Assembly: GCF_004405105.1 (NCBI RefSeq)
Contig: NZ_SORW01000007.1
Coordinates: 1 to 64,000, forward strand
Direction: 5' to 3'
Source of the DNA: Jeotgalibacillus sp. R-1-5s-1
GTDB lineage: Bacteria > Bacillota > Bacilli > Bacillales > Jeotgalibacillaceae
DNA: 64,000 bases
Positions 1 through 8,080 of the stretch are shown piece after piece. The translations under genes and the position numbers were made by a program. Below the pieces are notes generated by a model that made no database searches, was not told where the DNA came from, and saw nothing but the letters and a program-made list of their open reading frames with translations. Position 1 is the stretch's first letter. Each line of letters opens with the position of its first letter.

Positions 1-50
1 GCCGATGGTAGTTGGGGGTTTCCCCCTGTGAGAGTAGGACGTCGCTAGGC
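1..50 (+). rRNA. rrf: 5S ribosomal RNA, 3' end only
   Basis: The first 50 bases match the conserved 3' part of Bacillales 5S rRNA: GCCGATGGTAGT, a GGGGG/CCCCC helix, then GAGAGTAGGACGTCGC. The gene begins before the window, so about 66 of the usual 116 nucleotides are missing. It is followed at once by a terminator, so an rRNA operon ends here. Confidence 0.95.
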
Positions 51-59
51 ACTTAAAAA

Positions 60-96
60 AGCCTGTAACTCAATTGATGAGTTACAGGTTTTTTTG
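60..96 (+). terminator. Rho-independent terminator of the rRNA operon
   Basis: CCTGTAACTCA pairs perfectly with TGAGTTACAGG across a short loop (62-88), and a run of seven T follows. It lies ten bases past the 5S 3' end. Confidence 0.92.
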
Positions 97-112
97 TGTT
101 GTTTTTGTAGAG

Positions 113-217
113 GTATGCAGAATGAGGAATAAAGCATGTAGAATCAATGCAGAAGTATACAGAATAAGAACAAAAGTGTGATGAATAAAGAAAATAACGT
201 GAAGAATCCGGCCCGAT
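113..217. repeat. Degenerate tandem array, 21-bp period (word GYRTGYAGAAT)
   Basis: Five related units start at 113, 134, 155, 176 and 197, exactly 21 bp apart. Each begins with a variant of GTATGCAGAAT and continues with an A-rich half. Similarity decays toward the last unit. No coding frame or hairpin explains it. It is the first of six 21-bp arrays in this window, each with a different word. Confidence 0.75.
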
Positions 218-364
218 TTTTACAAAATGTTATGGTCCTGAATGACTAAATTTCCAGCCTACCTGATCTTTTAAAAATTGTCCGTTTACCTGCATGTCTA
301 ACGGGTAACATACTAAGGTGCAACAATTTAATCAAACCATATTAAAAAAGGTGGTATGCAGGAT

Positions 365-1024
365 ATGAGTAAACGAGTATTAATGGTATTAACGAATACG
401 AGTGAGATTGATGCGGAACACCCAACTGGTTTGTGGCTTTCGGAGTTTGCTGAGCCATATGTTGAGTTTAAAAATCATGGCTACGATGTAACAGTGGTAA
501 GTCCGAAGGGTGGAAGCATTCCTCTTGATCCGAACAGTCTGGATGATAATGAGAATCCGGCTGAGTGGAAGGAAGCTGAGGCTGAGCTTCAGAAAACTGA
601 GAAGCTTTCGAGTGTTGTATTTGAGAACTTTGATGGCATTTTCCTGCCTGGCGGTCATGGAACGATGTTTGACCTTCCAAATGAACCCCAGCTGCAGGAT
701 GCGTTAGCTCATTTTGCTGAGAATGATAAGGTGATTGGGGCTGTTTGTCATGGTCCTGCCGGCTTTGTTGATGTTCAGCTAAAGGATGGGTCTTATCTTG
801 TAAAAGGTAAAAAGATGACTGCTTTTACGAATGAAGAGGAAAAAGAGACGGGTCTTGATCCGTTGATGCCGTTTATGCTTCAGACAAAACTTGAAGAGCA
901 GGGTGCTCATTTTGTGGCGAAAGGCAATTGGGCTGAGCATGTTCTGACTGATGGGAAGTTTATTACCGGACAGAATCCTCAGTCGAGCCAGAAGGCTGCT
1001 GAGGCGTTTGTGAAGGTATTATAA
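365..1024 (+). CDS. DJ-1/PfpI (Hsp31-like) family protein, probable glyoxalase III or deglycase
   Basis: This is a 219-residue class I glutamine-amidotransferase-like protein. The nucleophile elbow AVCHGP lies near residue 127 and the oxyanion-forming segment LPGGHGTMFDLP near residue 95, the pattern of Hsp31/DJ-1 proteins that detoxify methylglyoxal or act as holdase chaperones. An N-terminal TNTSEIDAEHPTGLWLSEF stretch is typical of the Hsp31 branch. The frame also opens at an ATG at 356, but AAAGGTGG (347-354) abuts that codon and sits ten bases from the ATG at 365, so 365 is preferred. The gene stands alone between the rRNA operon and a convergent gene, with a shared terminator after it. 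Substrate is inferred from the family. Confidence 0.85.
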   Translation: MSKRVLMVLTNTSEIDAEHPTGLWLSEFAEPYVEFKNHGYDVTVVSPKGGSIPLDPNSLDDNENPAEWKEAEAELQKTEKLSSVVFENFDGIFLPGGHGTMFDLPNEPQLQDALAHFAENDKVIGAVCHGPAGFVDVQLKDGSYLVKGKKMTAFTNEEEKETGLDPLMPFMLQTKLEEQGAHFVAKGNWAEHVLTDGKFITGQNPQSSQKAAEAFVKVL

Positions 1025-1028
1025 AATA

Positions 1029-1068
1029 GAAATGCGTCTGCTTCTTTTTAGGAGCAGACGCATTTTTT
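1029..1068. terminator. Bidirectional terminator between convergent genes
   Basis: AATGCGTCTGCT pairs with AGCAGACGCATT (1031-1063) around a ten-base loop. T-rich tails lie on both sides, so it serves the DJ-1 gene on plus and the oxidoreductase on minus. Confidence 0.88.
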
Positions 1069-2011
1069 ATAAGAGTTGTTCGAATATACGCTGTACACTG
1101 AGTCCTTCTTTAAAGGAGACGATCTTTCCATCCCCAGTGGTGACGGCCTGATAAAATTCATCTAAAATTGATTCAGATGCGGACTGAGCTCTTCTCTGAA
1201 TTAAAGTCAAAGGTTGTTCAGGGGTCGCTTGTTTCAATTCTGCCCACTGATCAAGTGAAAGAACGCCTTTTGTTCCGTAGATTCTGTAAGTAAGGTTATC
1301 TTTTAATCCGATCCCGCTGTGTCCGTTCAGTAAGAATGGGATATTAGAGTCGACTGTTCCAAATGCGATGACGCTTGTTTCACTGTTTATATTATTTTCA
1401 GGGTAATCCGTTGTATAAGATTCGATGTTGATCTCCCCGAACAGTTCGTGTGTGAGCTGGATGAAGTGAGGAGTGATCTCACGGATGAATCCGCCTTGTT
1501 CGCGTTTATTGATCCATTCGTTTTGCTGCCAGAAGCGAGGCCATGTTTCAAATCGCATCGTTAATTCAATTCGGCTTATTTCACCGATTTCCTTCAGCTT
1601 TTCTGCAAGTAACGCTTTTTCCTGACTGTAGTGAAGTGGGAAATGGATGGCGTTGATCACGTTGTATGTTTCAACTGCCGCCACCATTTGTTCTGCTTCT
1701 TCTATTGAATTAGCCAGTGGCTTTTCGCATAAAAGAGCCAGGCCTTTTTCCGCTGCAGCCAGTGCATATTCAGCGTGCCACTTTGGCGGGACCGCGATAT
1801 AGATAGCGTCGAGTCCTTCATGCTGAATACATTCTAAGCCGTCTGCATATTTTACAGCAGTCAGGGAATGCTGTTTTTCTGTTTGGTTCATCAGTTCAGG
1901 GTTCACATCGCTGATCGCTGTGATTTCATAATGGTCATGTTCGATAAATGCAGGAATTAAGCGCTGACCGATTGCACCGAGGCCGATAATGCCAATGGAT
2001 AAAGTCTTCAT
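1067..2011 (-). CDS. Gfo/Idh/MocA family NAD(P)-dependent oxidoreductase
   Basis: The 314-residue protein starts with a Rossmann fingerprint IGIIGLGAIGQ (residues 6-16), followed by the family motif CEKPLA near residue 95 that contributes the conserved lysine of the EKP signature. The rest has the alpha/beta C-terminal fold typical of Gfo/Idh/MocA enzymes, including an IRE(I)TPHFI segment carrying a candidate catalytic histidine. Such enzymes oxidise or reduce sugars, inositols or related polyols; the substrate cannot be read from sequence. A GAAGGAGTG ribosome site precedes the ATG at 2011. It is monocistronic and convergent with the DJ-1 gene. Confidence 0.85.
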   Translation of the reverse strand: MKTLSIGIIGLGAIGQRLIPAFIEHDHYEITAISDVNPELMNQTEKQHSLTAVKYADGLECIQHEGLDAIYIAVPPKWHAEYALAAAEKGLALLCEKPLANSIEEAEQMVAAVETYNVINAIHFPLHYSQEKALLAEKLKEIGEISRIELTMRFETWPRFWQQNEWINKREQGGFIREITPHFIQLTHELFGEINIESYTTDYPENNINSETSVIAFGTVDSNIPFLLNGHSGIGLKDNLTYRIYGTKGVLSLDQWAELKQATPEQPLTLIQRRAQSASESILDEFYQAVTTGDGKIVSFKEGLSVQRIFEQLL

Positions 2012-2172
2012 GATGTCACTCCTTCAATATGTATAACCACAGTATAGCACTTCGTTAGGCGAAATAATAAATTGTTCATATTTTTAGGAATGAAAGATCT
2101 TTACAATTTGAACGGAGGCTAGTAGGATTGCATTTAGGCGTTAGAAATGCCGGTGATTGAGGAGGGTGTTCG

Positions 2173-2727
2173 TTGTTTGAAAGTGGCTTGATGATGGTTG
2201 CAATTATTTTTGTGATCAACATCTTTTATGTATCGTTTTTCACTGTCAGAATGATTCTGACGTTAAAAGGATACCGTTATTATGCCGCAGCGGTCAGTAT
2301 GGTGGAAGTTGTGATATACGTTGTGGGACTTGGAATGGTACTTGATAATCTGAACGAAATTCAGAATCTGATTGCTTATGCAGTCGGTTACGGGATGGGC
2401 GTGATTATCGGGATGAAGATAGAAGAAAAGATGGCACTTGGTTATATTACGGTCAATGTCATTACGATGGATAATGGACTTGAGCTGCCGAATAAGCTCC
2501 GTTCTTTAGGATATGGAGTGACGGATTGGGAAGCAAATGGTCTTGAAGGCGGTCGCTGGGCGATGCAGATCCTGACGCCGCGTAAATATGAGTTAAAGCT
2601 GTATGAACGGATTAAGGAAATTGATCCGAAGGCATTTATTATATCTTACGAACCTAAAGCGATTCACGGCGGCTTCTGGGTAAAGAGTGTGAGAAGACGC
2701 ATGACGCGGGAGGAACAGGCTTCATGA
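2173..2727 (+). CDS. yebE: UPF0316 / DUF2179 membrane protein (YebE-like)
   Basis: The 184-residue protein has about three hydrophobic segments in residues 1-85 (for example a [15 protein letters not shown] helix) and a soluble C-terminal DUF2179 domain (roughly residues 100-165). In B. subtilis yebE sits just before yebG and the purine operon, the same place as here, which supports the name. The start is a TTG at 2173 with GAGGAGGG six bases upstream. It overlaps yebG by four bases (ATGA), so the pair is translationally coupled. Function is unknown; DUF2179 is also found in YitT-type membrane proteins. Confidence 0.85.
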   Translation: MFESGLMMVAIIFVINIFYVSFFTVRMILTLKGYRYYAAAVSMVEVVIYVVGLGMVLDNLNEIQNLIAYAVGYGMGVIIGMKIEEKMALGYITVNVITMDNGLELPNKLRSLGYGVTDWEANGLEGGRWAMQILTPRKYELKLYERIKEIDPKAFIISYEPKAIHGGFWVKSVRRRMTREEQAS

Positions 2728-2918
2728 GTAAAAAATGGTTTGATGTAGAAGAGAATGAGACAATTTCTGACTGCCTGGACCGGATGGCAGCAGAGGGCTA
2801 TACGCCGGTAAGAAGAATGGAAGAGCCGGTGTTTCAGGAAGTGAAAGAAGGTTCTTCCATCAAAAGGGAACCTGTCAGGCAGAAAATCCGGTTTCAGGGC
2901 CTTAAAAGCGAACAATGA
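2724..2918 (+). CDS. yebG: NETI-motif small protein (YebG-like)
   Basis: This 64-residue protein carries the NETI motif that names its family ([12 protein letters not shown], residues 10-21). It is rich in charged residues with no membrane segment. The start overlaps the yebE stop by four bases; a GGGAGGAAC ribosome site lies inside yebE. Its last codons contain the upstream PurR box (2904-2916), so coding sequence and operator overlap. Its molecular function is unknown. Confidence 0.85.
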   Translation: MSKKWFDVEENETISDCLDRMAAEGYTPVRRMEEPVFQEVKEGSSIKREPVRQKIRFQGLKSEQ

Positions 2919-2947
2919 TATTTACAGAATTTTTAATGTTCGTTTAT
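2904..2947. promoter_or_regulatory. Paired PurR operator (two inverted PurBoxes)
   Basis: AAAAGCGAACAAT (2904-2916) matches the Bacillus PurBox AWWWCCGAACWWT with one mismatch. The complement of AATGTTCGTTTAT (2935-2947) matches it equally well. The two boxes are inverted and 18 bp apart, the usual PurBox-pair geometry, and end five bases before the -35 element. PurR here would repress the operon and be released by PRPP; that is family knowledge, not seen directly. Confidence 0.8.
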
Positions 2948-2951
2948 TGAG

Positions 2952-2980
2952 TTGACGTTCTTGTGTCAGCTTGTTATGAT
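2952..2980 (+). promoter_or_regulatory. Sigma-A promoter of the purine operon
   Basis: TTGACG (2952-2957), a 17-bp spacer and TATGAT (2975-2980) form a strong vegetative promoter immediately after the PurBoxes and about 20 bp before the riboswitch. Confidence 0.85.
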
Positions 2981-3006
2981 GAGTACGAGATTAATTGAAT
3001 GAACGA

Positions 3007-3173
3007 CCTCATATAAAGTCGGGAATATGGCCCGAAAGTTTCTACCCTGCACCGTAAATGACAGGACTATGAGGGAAAGCACCAGCAGAGGCAGCTTTTT
3101 CTGCCCGTCTATTCTGCAGGTACAGGTCAGCCACTTTCCTTCATGTAATAAAAGGAAAGTGGCTGATTTTTTT
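3007..3173 (+). promoter_or_regulatory. Guanine-type purine riboswitch with transcription attenuator
   Basis: The aptamer spans 3007-3074: P1 CCTCATA/TATGAGG, P2 TCGGG/CCCGA, the core TTTCTACC, P3, and the 3' core GACTATG. The C before TATG is the specificity base for guanine/hypoxanthine (adenine types have U). The terminator CAGCCACTTTCC/GGAAAGTGGCTG (3128-3165) ends in T7. An 11-bp antiterminator can form between ATGAGGGAAAG (3069-3079) and CTTTCCTTCAT (3134-3144), using the 3' strand of P1 and the 5' arm of the terminator. Ligand-stabilised P1 would thus favour termination ahead of purE. Confidence 0.96.
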
Positions 3174-3199
3174 ATATCAAATCCGGATGGAGTGAGACG

Positions 3200-3688
3200 A
3201 TGTCAGCAGTGGTTAGTGTAATTATGGGCAGTACATCAGACTGGCCAACCATGAAAAAAGCATGTGAACGTCTTGAGGAACTCGAGATCCCGTTTGAAAA
3301 GCAAGTGGTTAGTGCACACCGCACGCCGGATCTGATGTTTTCATTTGCCGAGCAGGCGAGAGAGCGCGGAATTAAGGTCATTATTGCCGGGGCTGGAGGA
3401 GCCGCGCATCTTCCGGGAATGGTGGCAGCAAAAACGACCCTTCCTGTGATAGGTGTTCCAATTCAGTCTAAGGCATTGAAAGGACTCGACTCTCTGCTTT
3501 CCATTGTACAGATGCCTGCGGGTGTTCCGGTTGCAACAGTCGCGATTGGTGAAGCAGGTGCAGCGAATGCAGGACTTCTGGCTGCGCAGATCCTTTCGGC
3601 ATTTGATACGGACATTGCCAATCGTCTTACAGACTTACGTAATAAAAGTGAAGAAAAAGTACTCGAAAGCAGTGGTGACCTCATATGA
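3200..3688 (+). CDS. purE: N5-carboxyaminoimidazole ribonucleotide mutase PurE
   Basis: PurE (162 residues, class I) converts N5-CAIR to CAIR, working with PurK. The active-site signatures are present: GSTSDWPT near residue 9, the SAHRTPD loop near residue 38 with the catalytic histidine, and [11 protein letters not shown] near residue 68. It is the first gene after the riboswitch terminator; GGAGTGAG lies upstream of the ATG. purK begins four bases before its stop. Length and motifs are normal. Confidence 0.97.
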   Translation: MSAVVSVIMGSTSDWPTMKKACERLEELEIPFEKQVVSAHRTPDLMFSFAEQARERGIKVIIAGAGGAAHLPGMVAAKTTLPVIGVPIQSKALKGLDSLLSIVQMPAGVPVATVAIGEAGAANAGLLAAQILSAFDTDIANRLTDLRNKSEEKVLESSGDLI

Positions 3689-4833
3689 CGATGATCAAGC
3701 CTCCAGCGGTGATTGGTATTATAGGTGGTGGACAGCTAGGGCGGATGATGGCGCTTGCTGCTAAAGAGGCAGGATTTAGCATTGCGGTTTTAGATCCTGC
3801 AGAGGACGGACCTTGTGCACAGGTGGCAGATTATCCGATTATTGCAGCATATGATGACCAGGCTGGTTTAGAGAAACTTGCTGAACTGAGTGATATCGTT
3901 ACTTATGAATTTGAAAATATAGACGCTGATTCACTTGATGAACTGCAAAAGCATGTACCGGTTCCGCAGGGTTCTGAGCTGATTCGCATTACACAGAACC
4001 GCCAGCTTGAAAAGGAAAATCTCACAGCTGCAGGTGTACCGGTAGCGGACTATAAAATCATTGAACACGAACAAGCATTATATGATATCATAGGAACGTT
4101 CGGTTTTCCGTCGATTTTAAAAACGGCAACAGGAGGCTATGATGGCAAAGGACAGGTTAAGCTTATGAGCAATGATGACCTGGCAGAAGCTGCTGAGCTG
4201 ATTCAAAAAAATGGGACTTGTGTGCTTGAATCATTTGTTGATTTTGACCTTGAAATCTCAGTCATTATTCAGCGCAATAAACGGGGACAGACGGTACATC
4301 AGCCTGTTGCTGAGAATGTACACGTGAATCAGATCCTTCATGCTTCGATCGTGCCGGCTCGTATTAATCCAGCTGTTCATGAAAATGCTGTAAAGCTCGC
4401 CAATCAGATTGCAGACCACCTTCAGCTTGTCGGAACGCTTGCAGTTGAAATGTTTGTCGGTAAAAACGGTGAGATTTATGTTAATGAACTGGCACCTAGA
4501 CCGCATAATTCAGGTCACTATTCCATTGAAGCAAGCACATGTTCTCAGTTCCATCAGCATATCCGTACCGTGTTAAACTGGCCGCTTGCGCCAGCTGACC
4601 TCGTAAAGCCGGTTATCATGGTGAATGTTCTGGGTCAGCATATGGAAGGTACCCTTGAAGCCATGGAAAAGTATCCTCACTGGTCGTTTCATTTATACGG
4701 AAAACACGAAGCGAAAACAAACCGCAAAATGGGTCATGTCACGATCTTGACGGACGATCTTCAGAAAACACTTCAGGAGATTGATGAGTCCGGCATCTGG
4801 CAGACGCGTATAAAACAGGAGGCACAATCATGA
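3685..4833 (+). CDS. purK: N5-carboxyaminoimidazole ribonucleotide synthetase PurK
   Basis: The 382-residue ATP-grasp enzyme carboxylates AIR with bicarbonate and ATP to give N5-CAIR. The N-terminal [16 protein letters not shown] segment is the PurK pre-ATP-grasp fingerprint, FENID near residue 75 is conserved, and [14 protein letters not shown] near residue 271 is the magnesium/phosphate-binding part of the ATP-grasp core. It overlaps purE and purB by four bases each, so the three are translationally coupled. Confidence 0.97.
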   Translation: MTMIKPPAVIGIIGGGQLGRMMALAAKEAGFSIAVLDPAEDGPCAQVADYPIIAAYDDQAGLEKLAELSDIVTYEFENIDADSLDELQKHVPVPQGSELIRITQNRQLEKENLTAAGVPVADYKIIEHEQALYDIIGTFGFPSILKTATGGYDGKGQVKLMSNDDLAEAAELIQKNGTCVLESFVDFDLEISVIIQRNKRGQTVHQPVAENVHVNQILHASIVPARINPAVHENAVKLANQIADHLQLVGTLAVEMFVGKNGEIYVNELAPRPHNSGHYSIEASTCSQFHQHIRTVLNWPLAPADLVKPVIMVNVLGQHMEGTLEAMEKYPHWSFHLYGKHEAKTNRKMGHVTILTDDLQKTLQEIDESGIWQTRIKQEAQS

Positions 4834-6125
4834 TTGAACGTTATACACGTCCTGAAATGGGCGCAATCTGGACTGAACAAAACCGCTTTGAAGCATGGCT
4901 TGAGGTAGAAATCCTCGCCTGTGAGGCTTGGGCAGAGCTTGGGGATATTCCAAAAGAAGACGTTAAAAAAATCCGTGAACATGCATCATTTGATGTAAAC
5001 CGCATTTTAGAAATTGAACAGGAAACGAGACACGATGTTGTTGCCTTTACACGCGCGGTATCAGAAACACTTGGAGATGAAAAGAAGTGGGTGCACTATG
5101 GCTTAACGTCAACAGACGTTGTGGACACAGCTCTTTCCTACCTGCTGCGCCAGGCTAACGACATCCTGCTCGCAGACCTTGAGCGCTTCGTTGAGATCTT
5201 AGCTGAAAAAGCGAAAGAGCATAAGGATACGGTGATGATGGGACGTACACACGGTGTGCATGCAGAACCCACGACATTCGGTCTGAAACTTGCCCTCTGG
5301 TATGAAGAAATGAAGCGGAATCTTGAGCGTTTTAAGCAGTCTGCAGAAGGAATTGCATTCGGGAAAATGTCGGGCGCTGTTGGTACATATGCCAATATCG
5401 ATCCATTTGTAGAATCGTATGTATGTGAAAAGCTTGGCCTGAAGCCTGCACCAGTTTCAACGCAGACGCTGCAGCGTGACCGTCACGCTGATTATATGGC
5501 AACACTAGCTTTAATCGCGACGTCTATTGAAAAATTCGCTGTAGAAATTCGTGGTCTGCAAAAAAGTGAAACGCGTGAAGTGGAAGAGTTTTTTGCTAAA
5601 GGTCAAAAAGGATCATCAGCGATGCCGCATAAACGCAATCCAATCGGCTCTGAAAATATGACGGGACTAGCCCGCCTGATCCGTGGTTATATGCAGACAG
5701 CCTATGAAAACGTGCCATTATGGCATGAGCGCGATATCTCACACTCATCTGCAGAGCGCGTGATCCTGCCGGATGCAACAATTGCCCTGAACTATATGCT
5801 TAACCGCTTCGGCAACATCGTTAAAAACCTGACAGTATTCCCTGAGAACATGAAGCGCAACATGGACCGCACACTCGGTCTGATCTACTCTCAGAGAGTC
5901 CTGCTTGCTCTTATTGACAAAGGACTGTCACGCGAAGAAGCGTATGACACTGTTCAGCCAAAAGCTATGGAGGCATGGGAAAAGCAGGTGCACTTCCGCG
6001 AGCTGGTGGAATCAGAAGAAAAGATCACATCCAAATTGTCACCGGCTGAAATCGAAGACTGCTTCGACTACCGCTACCACCTCCAGCACGTTGATACGAT
6101 TTTTAAACGTATTGGACTACTTTAA
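4830..6125 (+). CDS. purB: Adenylosuccinate lyase PurB
   Basis: The 431-residue fumarase/aspartase-superfamily enzyme acts twice in purine synthesis: on SAICAR and on adenylosuccinate. The signature [11 protein letters not shown] near residue 262 is the flexible catalytic loop, and TSTDVVDTA and [10 protein letters not shown] carry active-site residues. Length matches B. subtilis PurB. The start overlaps the purK stop (ATGA). After it the operon is interrupted by about 300 bp of repeat-bearing DNA before purC. Confidence 0.97.
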   Translation: MIERYTRPEMGAIWTEQNRFEAWLEVEILACEAWAELGDIPKEDVKKIREHASFDVNRILEIEQETRHDVVAFTRAVSETLGDEKKWVHYGLTSTDVVDTALSYLLRQANDILLADLERFVEILAEKAKEHKDTVMMGRTHGVHAEPTTFGLKLALWYEEMKRNLERFKQSAEGIAFGKMSGAVGTYANIDPFVESYVCEKLGLKPAPVSTQTLQRDRHADYMATLALIATSIEKFAVEIRGLQKSETREVEEFFAKGQKGSSAMPHKRNPIGSENMTGLARLIRGYMQTAYENVPLWHERDISHSSAERVILPDATIALNYMLNRFGNIVKNLTVFPENMKRNMDRTLGLIYSQRVLLALIDKGLSREEAYDTVQPKAMEAWEKQVHFRELVESEEKITSKLSPAEIEDCFDYRYHLQHVDTIFKRIGLL

Positions 6126-6173
6126 GAACGAAAAAAGCCTTGATAAACTTCAAGAAACATATGGGACATTTTG

Positions 6174-6350
6174 AGTTGATTGGAGTGGAAGGCGGCGACT
6201 CCAGCGGGATAAAGCGGGACAGGTGAGACCGGCGGCGAAGCCGGGGGATCACCGGAGCAAAACCCGCTCTCCCCGCGGAAAGCGTCCGCCTGCAACGGAA
6301 ATCAACGGTTACTGGGATTAATTATTGAATCGTCCGCGGAAAGCGAAGAC
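6174..6350. repeat. Dispersed long palindromic element inside the pur operon
   Basis: This G+C-rich block lies in the 304-bp purB-purC gap. Its ends form an imperfect inverted repeat (GTTGATT...GGCGG near 6174 and CCGCC...AAATCAAC near 6306) and it contains CCCCGCGGAAAGCG and GGGACAGGTGAGACC. The complement resembles the elements at 26895 and 35449 (CGCTTTCCGCGG...GGTGA...TCACCTG...GGAGTC). A second scrap, TCCGCGGAAAGCGAAG, lies at 6333-6348. It has no reading frame of its own and must be transcribed with the operon. Confidence 0.75.
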
Positions 6351-6429
6351 ATTCATTTTAATCGTTCTATAAACACACTTTAACCTGAATAGACCCAATA
6401 TTCCGACATTCGAAAGAGGAGTGAACCTT

Positions 6430-7146
6430 GTGAACAAAGCGCAGCTGCTTTATGAAGGAAAAGCCAAAAAACTGTATCAGACCGATCAGGAGGATGTCCT
6501 GTGGATTGAGTATAAGGATTCTGCCACCGCCTTTAATGGGGAGAAGAAGCAAGAGATCGCCGGTAAAGGGGTGCTCAATAACCTGATCACGAGCCTGCTT
6601 TTTGACAAGCTGAGAGCAGAAGGGATCGAATCGCATTTCATTAAGAAGCTGTCTGATCATGAGCAGCTGGTAAAAGCAGTTGAGATCATTCCGATTGAAG
6701 TGGTGGTCAGAAGTACGGCAGCCGGTTCGCTTTCAAAGCGGCTTGGTCTTGCTGAAGGGGAAAAGCTCCCGAAAACGATTGTGGAATGGTATTACAAGGA
6801 TGATGATCTGGGTGATCCGCTCATGAATGAAGATCACATTGACATACTCGGCCTTGCCACTCACAAAGAGCTTGCGCTTTTAAAGGAAAAAGCGCTTCAG
6901 GTCAATAAAGTGTTAACTGGATTTTTTGAAGAGATCGGACTTAATCTGATTGATTTTAAGCTGGAGTTTGGCCGTGACGGAAATGGAGATATTCTGTTAG
7001 CGGATGAAATTTCACCGGATACGTGCAGGCTTTGGGACAGTAAAACAGGTGAGAAAATGGATAAGGATGTATTCAGAAGAAATCTTGGCAGTCTGACAGA
7101 AGCATATGAAAAGGTATTAAACCGACTGGGAGGCGTTCAATCATGA
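6430..7146 (+). CDS. purC: SAICAR synthetase PurC
   Basis: PurC (238 residues) ligates aspartate to CAIR using ATP. Typical motifs are YEGKAKKLY near residue 9, VRSTAAGSL near residue 92, and DEISPDTCRLWD near residue 197. The frame opens at a GTG at 6421, but GAGGAG (6416-6421) overlaps that codon and lies eight bases from the GTG at 6430, which also gives the standard length. It overlaps purS by four bases. Confidence 0.96.
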   Translation: MNKAQLLYEGKAKKLYQTDQEDVLWIEYKDSATAFNGEKKQEIAGKGVLNNLITSLLFDKLRAEGIESHFIKKLSDHEQLVKAVEIIPIEVVVRSTAAGSLSKRLGLAEGEKLPKTIVEWYYKDDDLGDPLMNEDHIDILGLATHKELALLKEKALQVNKVLTGFFEEIGLNLIDFKLEFGRDGNGDILLADEISPDTCRLWDSKTGEKMDKDVFRRNLGSLTEAYEKVLNRLGGVQS

Positions 7147-7397
7147 TGAAGGTAAAAGTGCATGTAACATTAAGGGAAAGTGTATTAGATCCACAGGGGA
7201 CAGCGGTGAAGAATTCACTGCATGCGATGAATTATCAGGAAGTGCAGGATGTACGGATCGGTAAATATCTGGAGCTGTTGATTGAGCCTTCTGACCGTCC
7301 GGTTGAAGACGTTGTAAAAGAAATGTGCGAGAAGCTGCTCGCTAATACAGTTATTGAGAACTATGAGTTTGAAGTGGAGGAGGCCGTTACACAATGA
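7143..7397 (+). CDS. purS: FGAM synthase subunit PurS
   Basis: This 84-residue protein is the small structural subunit of the three-part formylglycinamidine ribonucleotide synthase of Gram-positive bacteria; it bridges PurQ and PurL. The N-terminal [18 protein letters not shown] and the central VRIGKYLEL pattern are family-typical. GGGAGGCG lies upstream of the ATG at 7143; a second ATG follows at 7146. It overlaps purC and purQ by four bases each, keeping subunit synthesis coupled. Confidence 0.95.
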   Translation: MMKVKVHVTLRESVLDPQGTAVKNSLHAMNYQEVQDVRIGKYLELLIEPSDRPVEDVVKEMCEKLLANTVIENYEFEVEEAVTQ

Positions 7398-8080
7398 AGT
7401 TTGCGGTCATTGTTTTTCCGGGATCAAACTGTGATATCGACATGTACCATGCGATTAAAGATGAGTTAAAGGAAGAAGTGGAGTACGTCTGGCATGATGC
7501 AGAGAATCTGGATCAGTTTGACGGGATCCTGCTGCCAGGTGGATTCTCGTATGGAGATTACCTGCGTTCAGGCTCGATTGCCCGTTTTTCGAAAGTGATG
7601 AATGAGGTTGTGAAGGCTGCTGAAGCAGGCAAGCCGGTGCTGGGAGTATGTAATGGATTCCAGATTCTTTTAGAGTCGGGCCTTTTACCAGGTGCGATGC
7701 TCAGAAACCAGGGGCTTAAATTTATCTGCCGTCCGGTCGAACTTGAAGTTGTCAATAACGAAACGATGTTTACAAAAGCCTATCAGCCAAACGAGCGGAT
7801 TACCGTTCCAGTGGCACATGGTGAAGGCAATTATTTCTGCGATGAAAAGACACTGCAGCAGCTTGAGACAAATGGACAGATCGTGTTCCGCTATGCGGGT
7901 GAAAATCCAAATGGCAGTCTGTCAGACATTGCAGGTATTACAAATGAACGCGGCAACGTGCTCGGTATGATGCCACATCCAGAGCGTGCAGTGGATGAGC
8001 TGCTTGGAAGTGCAGATGGACTTAAATTATTTCAATCAATCGTAAAACACTGGAGGGACTCTCATGTCGTTACTGCTTGA
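7394..8080 (+). CDS. purQ: FGAM synthase glutaminase subunit PurQ
   Basis: PurQ (228 residues) is the class I glutamine amidotransferase that supplies ammonia to PurL. The nucleophile elbow GVCNGFQ (cysteine near residue 86), [12 protein letters not shown] near residue 50, and the late histidine/glutamate pair in [11 protein letters not shown] near residue 196 form the catalytic triad. It overlaps purL by 17 bases. Confidence 0.96.
   Translation: MKFAVIVFPGSNCDIDMYHAIKDELKEEVEYVWHDAENLDQFDGILLPGGFSYGDYLRSGSIARFSKVMNEVVKAAEAGKPVLGVCNGFQILLESGLLPGAMLRNQGLKFICRPVELEVVNNETMFTKAYQPNERITVPVAHGEGNYFCDEKTLQQLETNGQIVFRYAGENPNGSLSDIAGITNERGNVLGMMPHPERAVDELLGSADGLKLFQSIVKHWRDSHVVTA

Noticed and set aside
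3027-3221. 64-residue open frame over the purE leader
   Set aside because: It lies exactly on the purine riboswitch aptamer and terminator, has no ribosome site, and runs into purE.
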